DNA of 6,437 bases, from the NCBI GenBank assembly GCA_023247135.1, contig JAHFHB010000117.1:1-6437 (forward strand), written 5' to 3'. Below the pieces are notes generated by a model. The model had not been told where the DNA came from and did no database searches. It worked only from the letters and a program-made list of their open reading frames with translations. Positions 1 through 4,562 of the stretch are shown one piece after another. Source of the stretch: Candidatus Omnitrophota bacterium (GTDB lineage: Bacteria; Omnitrophota; Omnitrophia; Omnitrophales; Aquincolibacteriaceae). A program made the translations under genes and the position numbers. How positions within the stretch are numbered: position 1 is the first letter of the stretch; each line of letters starts with the position of its first letter.

Positions 1-675
1 GGTTTTTCCGGATCCGGGCGGCCCGATAAAAAGCAGGTTATGCCCGCCGGCCACCATGATTTCCACGGCACGCTTGGCAAAGGCCTGCCCTTTCACTTCC
101 GAAAAATCCGGCGCGGACAAATCCTGAACAGCGGTTTCTTCGGGTGCGCTGACCAACGCCAATTCTTTTTCATGGGTGAGAAAACGCACCACCTCCTGCA
201 GGGACTCTGCGCCATAAATTCTGGCAGATTGTTCAAGTGCTGCTTCCAGGGCCGTTTCTTTGGGTACGACAAAAGCTCCGTTATGCGACAGGTCATGGGC
301 AATCACGAGCATACCTTTAAAGGGCCGCAGAGTTCCGTCCAGAGCCAGCTCGCCCAGAAAAATAAATCCATCCAAGGCGGAGGCGGGGATGAGGTCCTGG
401 GCGGCCAAAATGCTCAAGGCAATCGGCAAATCGAATGAGGGGCCTTCCTTGCGGATATCTGCCGGCGCCAGGTTAATCGTGATTTTGTCAGCCGGAAAAT
501 CAAAGCCGCTGTTTTTGATCGCAGCGCGCACACGTTCCCGAGACTCTTTCACGCTGATGTCTGGCAGCCCGACAATGTTCATCTGCGGCAATCCATTAGA
601 AACGTCTGTTTCGACCTCGACCGGAAAGGCTTGCAGACCGACATAGGCTGCACTTTGTACCCTTGAAATCGCCAC
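1..675 (-). CDS. comM: YifB/ComM-family Mg-chelatase-like AAA+ ATPase, N-terminal part (runs off window start)
   Basis: The minus strand reads open from a GTG at 675-673 to base 1, giving 225 residues of a protein that is usually about 500 long. The start MVAISRVQSAAYVGL, followed by EVETDVSNGLPQMNIVGLPD (residues 17-36) and INLAPADIRKEG (66-77), is typical of the N-terminal ChlI/Lon-S5-like domain of this family. GELALDGTLRP lies at 128-138. The AAA+ core begins around EVKGQAFAKRA, and the Walker A motif GPPGSGKT occupies residues 218-225, so the window ends exactly after the nucleotide-binding loop. In Haemophilus and Vibrio, ComM is a hexameric branch-migration helicase that extends heteroduplex during natural transformation; the family also occurs in species not known to be competent. 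Walker B, sensor and C-terminal parts lie outside. Start choice rests on a perfect AAGGAGG five bases upstream. It is divergent from the PF02681 gene. Confidence 0.93.
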   Translation of the reverse strand, partial: MAISRVQSAAYVGLQAFPVEVETDVSNGLPQMNIVGLPDISVKESRERVRAAIKNSGFDFPADKITINLAPADIRKEGPSFDLPIALSILAAQDLIPASALDGFIFLGELALDGTLRPFKGMLVIAHDLSHNGAFVVPKETALEAALEQSARIYGAESLQEVVRFLTHEKELALVSAPEETAVQDLSAPDFSEVKGQAFAKRAVEIMVAGGHNLLFIGPPGSGKT

Positions 676-680
676 CAAAA

Positions 681-687
681 CCTCCTT
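681..687 (-). promoter_or_regulatory. Ribosome binding site of the comM-like gene
   Basis: The minus strand reads AAGGAGG here, a full match to the Shine-Dalgarno consensus, with five bases (TTTTG) before the GTG at 675. It fixes the start on GTG, because no ATG gives the conserved MVAISRV N-terminus. Confidence 0.88.
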
Positions 688-713
688 GCTTTTTGCCTGC
701 CCCGTTTTATAAT
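686..713 (+). promoter_or_regulatory. Candidate sigma-70-type promoter for the PF02681/L,D-transpeptidase/accA set
   Basis: A perfect TATAAT lies at 708-713, with TTGCTT (686-691) 16 bases upstream as a weak -35 (three of six). The leader to the GTG at 811 would be about 90 nt. An alternative -10, TATGAT at 730-735, lies in the left arm of the inverted repeat but has a poor -35. The -35 box overlaps the divergent gene's ribosome binding site. Low to moderate support. Confidence 0.35.
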
Positions 714-729
714 GAACCCGTACAGGCTT

Positions 730-767
730 TATGATTAAAATTAATAAAACTATGTAATTTAATCATA
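730..767. repeat. 10-bp perfect inverted repeat in the divergent comM/PF02681 intergenic region
   Basis: The left arm TATGATTAAA (730-739) and right arm TTTAATCATA (758-767) are exact inverse complements, separated by 18 AT-rich bases. Arm centres are 28 bp apart, close to two and a half helical turns. The site sits between the two divergent starts and overlaps the candidate -10 of the minus-strand promoter and an alternative TATGAT on the plus strand. It could be an operator for a dimeric repressor or simply paired -10-like sequences. No U-tract is present, so a terminator is unlikely. Confidence 0.55.
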
Positions 768-785
768 GACTACGCCGTCTGTCAA
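757..785 (-). promoter_or_regulatory. Candidate sigma-70-type promoter for the comM-like gene
   Basis: On the minus strand a perfect -35 box TTGACA (785-780) is followed after 17 bases by TTAAAT (762-757), four of six matches to TATAAT. Transcription would begin near 750, leaving a leader of about 75 nt. The -10 region overlaps the right arm of the 730-767 inverted repeat, so a factor bound there could block this promoter. Called from consensus only. Confidence 0.5.
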
Positions 786-810
786 GTATCAACCCAAGGC
801 ATTCAATCCT

Positions 811-1272
811 GTGTCACCCTTAGTACCACCTCCATTTGATCCGGGCCGGGCGTATCTGGCGGTGTTTTTGAGCTGGTTTATTGCTCAAACCGTCAAGGTT
901 TGGCGTAGCCTTGCGGGAGTCAAGTTCCGCCGGTTCAATTTCCGCTGGATTTTCGATACCGGCGGCATGCCCAGTTCACATTCCTCAAGCGTCGCCGGAC
1001 TTTCGACGACGGCCGGGCTTTACTATGGTTTTGGCAGTATGCCGTTTTTAATCACGCTTATTTTTACGATCATCACCATGTTTGATGCGGCCGGTGTGCG
1101 GCGCAATGTCGGCCGGCAGGCGATTATTTTGAACAAAATGATGGATGACATCTACGAAAAGGGGCAGGTGGGAGACGCGCGCCTTAAGGAACTGCTGGGA
1201 CATACGCCCGTGGAAGTGTTCGCCGGCGCCTTTCTCGGATTTTTAATCTCCTGGATCACTTGCAAACTCTGA
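811..1272 (+). CDS. Divergent PAP2-family (PF02681/DUF212, YuiD-like) membrane protein
   Basis: 153 residues, the usual length for this family. It is recognised from TGGMPSSHSS (residues 50-59), DAAGVRR (92-98) with GRQA just after, and LKELLGHTPVEVFAGA (125-140), in the family's normal order. Hydrophobic stretches at about 13-28, 60-75, 76-92 and 136-150 indicate an integral inner-membrane protein. The SSH and GHTP histidine motifs recall those of PAP2 phosphatases, and a role in lipid phosphate metabolism has been proposed for relatives, but I know of no settled function. The start is a GTG at 811 with only a weak AAGG (796-799) eleven bases upstream; no better in-frame start precedes the first hydrophobic segment. 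The L,D-transpeptidase ATG lies two bases past the stop, which suggests translational coupling. Confidence 0.9.
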   Translation: MSPLVPPPFDPGRAYLAVFLSWFIAQTVKVWRSLAGVKFRRFNFRWIFDTGGMPSSHSSSVAGLSTTAGLYYGFGSMPFLITLIFTIITMFDAAGVRRNVGRQAIILNKMMDDIYEKGQVGDARLKELLGHTPVEVFAGAFLGFLISWITCKL

Positions 1273-1274
1273 GC

Positions 1275-2153
1275 ATGAAAAAAAATCTCTATTACGTTTT
1301 GCTCGCGGCGCTGCTCGCGGTTAGTTTTTGGGGCGGGCGCCAAGCCCAAGCCGCTGAGAAAGCGAAGAACAGCGCAGCTCCGGCCAAAAGTGCGGCGCCC
1401 GCTCCGGTGAAAGCGCCCGCAGCGCTGGCCGCCAAGCCGTTAAGCCCTGAAATCGAAGAGGCGCTCAAGCATCTGCACGCCTTGAAAGAAAAAGGACTTT
1501 ATCTGGACGCCGTCAAAGCCTATGAAGAACTCCTGCTTGAAAAAGACAGCCTGCCAAAATCCTTACGCAAGAAACTGGTTCGCGGCTATGAACGTCTCAA
1601 TGAAAAACTGCTTTTTTCCCGCACGATTTCGCCCGATACCACGGAAGTGACGGTGGTCGAAGGGGATGCCATCTATCTCATTGCCAAGAAAAATGGGACG
1701 ACGTCTGCTTTGACCAAAAAAATTAATGGGTTGACCCAGGATACGATTTATCCGGGCATGAAACTTAAAGTCGTGACCGGGAAATTTTTTATCCGGGTTG
1801 ATAAATCCAGCAACACACTCCGCCTTTTTTTAAATGACAAGCCTGTCAAAACCTACTCGGTGGCCACGGGCCGGGATAACAGCACGCCCACCGGGGAGTT
1901 TGTCGTCCAGCACAAATTGGTCGATCCCACCTGGTACCGGACCGGAGCCGTTATTCCGCCGGGCAGTCCGGAGAACGGCTTGGGAACACGCTGGCTCGGT
2001 CTTGACCATCCTGGATACGGCATTCACGGAACGACAGAGCCCGGATTGATTGGCCGGCAGGTTTCGCACGGCTGCGTGCGCATGCGCAACGCGGACGTCG
2101 AAGAACTTTATGACATCATTCCTTATGGAACCAAAGTGGCCATCACCGATTAG
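1275..2153 (+). CDS. Secreted LysM-containing L,D-transpeptidase (YkuD / ErfK-YbiS family)
   Basis: 292 residues from the ATG at 1275. Residues 1-26 form a signal peptide: positive MKK, hydrophobic core YVLLAALLAVSFWG, and cleavage likely after AQA at 26. An Ala/Pro/Lys-rich linker (about 30-56) follows, then a helical TPR-like pair (59-115), a LysM peptidoglycan-binding domain (about 123-168) and the YkuD catalytic domain (171-291). The active-site signature is visible: GIHG at 249-252 and SHGCVRM at 264-270, with Cys267 the expected nucleophile. Enzymes of this type form 3-3 crosslinks in peptidoglycan or attach lipoproteins to it, and act outside the inner membrane. An upstream in-frame TTG at 1260 would spoil the signal peptide and overlap the previous gene. 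No strong ribosome binding site is seen, so coupling to the PF02681 gene is likely. accA follows after 27 bases. Confidence 0.94.
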   Translation: MKKNLYYVLLAALLAVSFWGGRQAQAAEKAKNSAAPAKSAAPAPVKAPAALAAKPLSPEIEEALKHLHALKEKGLYLDAVKAYEELLLEKDSLPKSLRKKLVRGYERLNEKLLFSRTISPDTTEVTVVEGDAIYLIAKKNGTTSALTKKINGLTQDTIYPGMKLKVVTGKFFIRVDKSSNTLRLFLNDKPVKTYSVATGRDNSTPTGEFVVQHKLVDPTWYRTGAVIPPGSPENGLGTRWLGLDHPGYGIHGTTEPGLIGRQVSHGCVRMRNADVEELYDIIPYGTKVAITD

Positions 2154-2180
2154 ACGGCGGCCAGTTTGAAAGGGGACCCT

Positions 2181-3182
2181 ATGGTGGTAGAGGCAAAAAA
2201 AACAAAGACAACGGGACGCAGCGGGTTTGAACCGGGACTGCCGTTTGAAAAACCAGTGCTGGAGCTTGAACGCAAAATGCAGGAGCTTCGCGAGCATTCC
2301 GAAGACTCCATTGATCTTTCCGGAGAGATCAAAAGTGTCGAGAAAAAGATCGAAAAGGCACTGAAAGAGATTTATGAAAAGCTGACTCCCTGGGAACGCG
2401 TGCAGGTGGCGCGGCATCCGCAGCGGCCCTACACTCTCGATTACATTCAAGCGCTGACGACGGAATTCATGGAACTGCACGGTGACAGGCATTTCAGCGA
2501 TGACCGCGCGATCGTGGCGGGCTTTGCCAAATGGGGCGGCGCGCGTAACGTCTGCGTGATCGGCCACCAAAAGGGGCGGGATATCAAAGAAAATTTACTG
2601 CGCAGTTTTGGCAGCGCGCATCCCGAGGGCTACCGTAAAGCGATCCGTATCATGCGTTTGGCCGAGAAAGCCGGAACGCCGATTCTGTGTTTTGTGGATA
2701 CGCCGGGCGCCTATCCCGGCATCGGCGCCGAAGAGCGCGGGCAGTCGGAGGCCATCGCTTATAACTTGCAGGAAATGGCTGATTTGACCGTCCCGATCAT
2801 TGTGGTCGTCATCGGAGAAGGCGGCAGCGGCGGCGCTCTCGGGATCGGAGTCGGGGACCGGGTCCATGTGCTTGAAAACGCTTATTACTCCGTGATCTCT
2901 CCCGAAGGATGTGCCGCGATTTTATGGAAGGATCAATCCAAGGCGCCGGAAGCGGCGACTCAGCTCAAAATGACAGCCGAAGATTTAATCGAGCTGGGTG
3001 TCATTGACGGGATGATCAAAGAGCCGCTGGGCGGAGCGCACCGGGATTTTAAGACCATTGCCGAGAATGTGCGCAAGACCCTTGACCATGATCTGGAAGA
3101 GCTCGACAAGCTGTCAAAAAAAGAACTGGTTGAGAAGCGGTATCAGAAGTTCAGACGGATGGGTATTTTTTCCACAAAGTAA
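2181..3182 (+). CDS. accA: Acetyl-CoA carboxylase carboxyltransferase subunit alpha
   Basis: 333 residues; E. coli AccA has 319. With AccD it forms the carboxyltransferase that moves CO2 from biotin-AccB to acetyl-CoA, making malonyl-CoA for fatty acid synthesis in the cytoplasm. Near-invariant blocks are present: LPFEKPVLELE (20-30), ARHPQRPYTLDYI (77-89), GDRHFSDDRAIV (101-112), IGHQKGRD (127-134), HPEGYRKA (147-154), FVDTPGAYPGIGAEERGQSE (171-190), GEGGSGGALGIGVGD (212-226), SVISPEGCAAILWK (237-250) and EPLGGAHRD (281-289). Residues 30-66 are a helical, probably coiled-coil segment, as in the family. The first 19 residues are a basic extension. The ATG at 2181 has AAGGGG (2170-2175) five bases upstream; an in-frame TTG at 2166 is rejected because it overlaps that site. 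accD is not in the window. Probably co-transcribed with the two genes upstream. Confidence 0.98.
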   Translation: MVVEAKKTKTTGRSGFEPGLPFEKPVLELERKMQELREHSEDSIDLSGEIKSVEKKIEKALKEIYEKLTPWERVQVARHPQRPYTLDYIQALTTEFMELHGDRHFSDDRAIVAGFAKWGGARNVCVIGHQKGRDIKENLLRSFGSAHPEGYRKAIRIMRLAEKAGTPILCFVDTPGAYPGIGAEERGQSEAIAYNLQEMADLTVPIIVVVIGEGGSGGALGIGVGDRVHVLENAYYSVISPEGCAAILWKDQSKAPEAATQLKMTAEDLIELGVIDGMIKEPLGGAHRDFKTIAENVRKTLDHDLEELDKLSKKELVEKRYQKFRRMGIFSTK

Positions 3183-3198
3183 GGCCCCGCCTGGCCTT
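3181..3198. terminator. GC-rich hairpin at the end of accA, between convergent genes
   Basis: AAGGCC (3181-3186) and GGCCTT (3193-3198) form a perfect six-pair stem with a six-base loop, starting within the accA stop codon. The hairpin lies between the convergent stops of accA and the 71-residue gene. Neither strand shows a U-tract after it, so it is not a standard intrinsic terminator. It may stop or protect transcripts weakly in both directions. Confidence 0.3.
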
Positions 3199-3204
3199 GG
3201 CAGG

Positions 3205-3420
3205 TCAGAAGGCCTTTGGGGATCCCTCGCAAAGTCTCTTCAGCGCCATCAGATGATGCAGAGTTTCCTGCTCTGCAATAATTTCCCTCAAAGTTGATTC
3301 CGGAACCTCCAGCAAGGCCACCTCGCTGATTCGCCGCGTATCCTCAGGAAAACGTCTCACCAACTCGTAAGTCGAAAGCCCCTTGCGATACTTCAGATCA
3401 TAAAGTTCCTCGTACGTCAT
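3205..3420 (-). CDS. Unrecognised 71-residue protein
   Basis: A small soluble protein of no family I recognise. It starts MTYEELYDLKYRKGLSTYEL and continues with VRRFPEDTRRISEV (21-34), ALLEVPESTLREII (35-48) and a helical tail ending KAF. It is charged and appears helical throughout, with no signal peptide, membrane segment or cysteine pair. LSTYELVRRFPEDTRRISEVA could fold as a small helix-turn-helix-like unit, but no known motif fits well. The ATG at 3420 is preferred over the one at 3444 because GGAGGT stands four bases before it. That strong site and normal coding composition argue for a real gene. It converges on accA (22 bases between stops) and diverges from the TPR/MerR/sigma operon. 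A sigma-28-like promoter candidate lies about 50 bases upstream of its start. Confidence 0.72.
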   Translation of the reverse strand: MTYEELYDLKYRKGLSTYELVRRFPEDTRRISEVALLEVPESTLREIIAEQETLHHLMALKRLCEGSPKAF

Positions 3421-3424
3421 TGGC

Positions 3425-3430
3425 ACCTCC
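3425..3430 (-). promoter_or_regulatory. Ribosome binding site of the 71-residue gene
   Basis: The minus strand reads GGAGGT, followed by GCCA and the ATG at 3420. It selects this start over the in-frame ATG at 3444, which would place the site inside the coding sequence. Confidence 0.8.
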
Positions 3431-3470
3431 GGCGCTACTTGCATAAAGAGGACTGTTAAACTTTTTTAAT

Positions 3471-3498
3471 TTATCGTCGGGAAGAGGCATTTCGTTTA
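3471..3498 (-). promoter_or_regulatory. Candidate sigma-28 (FliA/SigD-type) promoter for the 71-residue gene
   Basis: On the minus strand, TAAA (3498-3495) is followed after 16 bases by GACGATAA (3478-3471). The -10 matches seven of eight bases of the sigma-28 consensus GCCGATAA, and the TAAA matches the -35 core. The rest of the -35 (CGAA in place of GTTT) does not match, and TAAA is common in this AT-rich stretch. Transcription would begin near 3463, leaving a leader of about 43 nt. The spacer equals that of the candidate before the FlgM-like gene. Confidence 0.4.
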
Positions 3499-3545
3499 AA
3501 AAAATTTAATTTTAAAAACACTATTACTTGTATGGTCGCTATAAG

Positions 3546-3575
3546 TTGACAACTATTAGTAGTTTTAGCTAAAAA
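3546..3575 (+). promoter_or_regulatory. Candidate sigma-70-type promoter (distal) for the TPR/MerR/sigma operon
   Basis: A perfect TTGACA (3546-3551) is followed after 18 bases by TAAAAA (3570-3575, four of six). The -10 lies inside the TTTTAGCTAAAA palindrome and the -35 touches the left arm of the 3550-3581 inverted repeat, so binding there would compete with RNA polymerase. The leader would be about 65 nt. Confidence 0.42.
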
Positions 3576-3581
3576 TAGTTG
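3550..3581. repeat. Inverted repeat with a nested 12-bp palindrome (operator candidate)
   Basis: CAACTATT (3550-3557) and AATAGTTG (3574-3581) are perfect inverse complements. Between them, sharing one base with the right arm, TTTTAGCTAAAA (3563-3574) is itself a perfect palindrome. There is no GC-rich stem or U-tract, so an operator is more likely than a terminator. It overlaps the distal promoter candidate. Confidence 0.55.
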
Positions 3582-3591
3582 TAAAAACACC

Positions 3592-3620
3592 TTGATCGAG
3601 CCCGTAGATTTATATAGATT
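3592..3620 (+). promoter_or_regulatory. Candidate sigma-70-type promoter (proximal) for the TPR/MerR/sigma operon
   Basis: TTGATC (3592-3597, four of six) lies 17 bases before TAGATT (3615-3620, four of six). A start near 3627 would give a leader of only about 20 nt and would cut through the 3620-3644 inverted repeat, so that repeat would act as DNA and not as an RNA hairpin. Weaker than the distal candidate. Confidence 0.3.
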
Positions 3621-3644
3621 GTAATTTATAAAATGTAAATTACA
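3620..3644. repeat. 9-bp inverted repeat and TGTAA-type palindrome against the TPR gene start
   Basis: TGTAATTTA (3620-3628) and TAAATTACA (3636-3644) pair perfectly across a seven-base loop and end one base before the ATG at 3646. The right half also carries the 13-bp palindrome ATGTAAATTACAT (3633-3645). No Shine-Dalgarno sequence exists here; the repeat fills the place where one would be. It could be an operator or, in a longer transcript, an AT-rich hairpin controlling initiation. Confidence 0.55.
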
Positions 3645-3645
3645 T

Positions 3646-4323
3646 ATGAGAAAACAAATAGCAATCACAATGGTCTTTATGCTGACAACGGGGTTTTTAG
3701 GGTTTGGAAACAGAAAGTCGGATGAAATGAAAAAATCGGAAGCGATTGAAAACATCCGTGAAATTGCCGCAGACGGGCAATTTTTTAAAGCCGTCCAGCT
3801 GAGTGAAAAATTGAGTAAGCGCTACCCCGAAGATCTGGCGGTGCTTGTGCTGAAATCAGAGATTCAGGACGCCCAGGCCAGACGCCATGCAGAGCTTATG
3901 CAGGCGAGTCCGCTTCGTCAGGAAGCCTTCGAAAAAAATTCTAAAGATGACGTTCAGACTTTGCTTGAGCGCGCCGAAGCGCATTTTCAGGCCGGGCGGT
4001 ACAGCGACGCGTCGGAGAATGCCCAAAAAGTTTTTCAGCTGGATCCGGACAATGCCCGGGCATCCCGCCTGTTGGACCGCGTCGCCAAGCAGCTGCTGGA
4101 CCACAATAACACCGAGCGGGCGGCGATCCGGCAAGTGGCTCGCGAAGAGGTGACGGAGCGCATCGAACAATACCGCGACCGCGCCAAGGCGGCCATCGAA
4201 CAAAAGCATTGGGGCGAGGCCCGTTTTGCCCTGCAAAAAGTTTTGATTCTCTCGCCCAGCGATCCTGAAGCGCTGCGGCTCTACGACGTGATCGAATCTA
4301 ACCTTGAGACAAAGGCGGCATGA
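3646..4323 (+). CDS. TPR-repeat protein with N-terminal hydrophobic (signal or anchor) segment
   Basis: 225 residues from the ATG at 3646. MRKQ followed by a hydrophobic stretch (about 5-20) looks like a signal peptide or signal anchor, though no clean AXA cleavage site follows. Three TPR-like units are visible: about 34-67 (ending KRYPEDLAVLVLK), 102-139 (AEAHFQAGRYSDASENAQKV with LDPDNARA) and 175-209 (QKHWGEARFALQKVLILSPS). The segment between the last two is charged and helical, possibly a coiled coil. TPR proteins act as scaffolds; the partner is unknown. The start is uncertain: there is no Shine-Dalgarno sequence at 3646, and the ATG at 3727 (M28, MKKSEAIEN) would give a 198-residue cytosolic form. 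Its stop overlaps the MerR-like start by four bases (ATGA), and the sigma gene follows the same way, which suggests a linked job, perhaps sensing upstream of the sigma factor. Confidence 0.82.
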   Translation: MRKQIAITMVFMLTTGFLGFGNRKSDEMKKSEAIENIREIAADGQFFKAVQLSEKLSKRYPEDLAVLVLKSEIQDAQARRHAELMQASPLRQEAFEKNSKDDVQTLLERAEAHFQAGRYSDASENAQKVFQLDPDNARASRLLDRVAKQLLDHNNTERAAIRQVAREEVTERIEQYRDRAKAAIEQKHWGEARFALQKVLILSPSDPEALRLYDVIESNLETKAA

Positions 4324-4562
4324 AGCGCGAAAAACTCTTCAAAATCGGCGAAGTCATGCAATACACAGGCCTTTCGAGGCAGACCATTCACAACTACACG
4401 CTCACCGGACTTATCCAGGAAGCGCGCCGGACTCCTTCGGGACACCGGCTTTATGACGAGAGCGTCTTTGATCGTTTAGAACAAATTAAAATTCTCCAAA
4501 CTAAAAATTACACACTTCTCCAAATTAAAAAACTGCTCGAAGAACAAAGGGGGAATGCATGA
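4320..4562 (+). CDS. Stand-alone MerR-type winged helix-turn-helix DNA-binding protein
   Basis: 80 residues. LFKIGEVMQYTGLSRQTIHN (6-25) is the MerR-type helix-turn-helix, RTPSGHRLY (37-45) is the wing, and the LEQIKILQTKNYTLLQIKKLL segment gives the following helix pair. The usual ArgTyrTyr after the recognition helix is HisAsnTyr here. Full MerR regulators run to 120-300 residues; this one stops before the long dimerisation helix and any effector domain, like the Streptomyces protein BldC. It therefore probably binds DNA without sensing a ligand itself. AAAGG lies close upstream of the ATG at 4320, which overlaps the TPR stop as ATGA; its own stop overlaps the sigma start the same way. It probably controls the operon or works with the sigma factor. 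Its targets cannot be read from the sequence. Confidence 0.88.
   Translation: MKREKLFKIGEVMQYTGLSRQTIHNYTLTGLIQEARRTPSGHRLYDESVFDRLEQIKILQTKNYTLLQIKKLLEEQRGNA

Noticed and set aside
40..646. Plus-strand open frames over the first gene
   Set aside because: The minus strand here encodes an uninterrupted, motif-bearing ComM/YifB protein; the plus-strand frames are shadows without ribosome binding sites.
1260..1274. Upstream TTG start for the L,D-transpeptidase
   Set aside because: It would place five residues before a canonical MKK signal peptide start and overlap the PF02681 stop for no gain; the ATG at 1275 is better.
1830..2570. Long minus-strand open frame (246 codons) across the end of the L,D-transpeptidase gene and the start of accA
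   Set aside because: It lies antisense to two strongly identified genes, spans their junction, and its translation (Arg/His/Phe-rich, low complexity) matches no family; it is a mirror of their codon bias.
3215..3234. CTTTG...CAAAG and GGGATCCC symmetry as a terminator of accA
   Set aside because: It lies inside the coding sequence of the 71-residue gene, the stem is interrupted, and no U-tract follows.
3471..3755. Minus-strand 94-codon frame through the AT-rich intergenic region
   Set aside because: Its Phe/Ile/Asn-rich translation reflects AT-rich DNA, it covers the start of the TPR gene and the promoter candidates, and it has no ribosome binding site.
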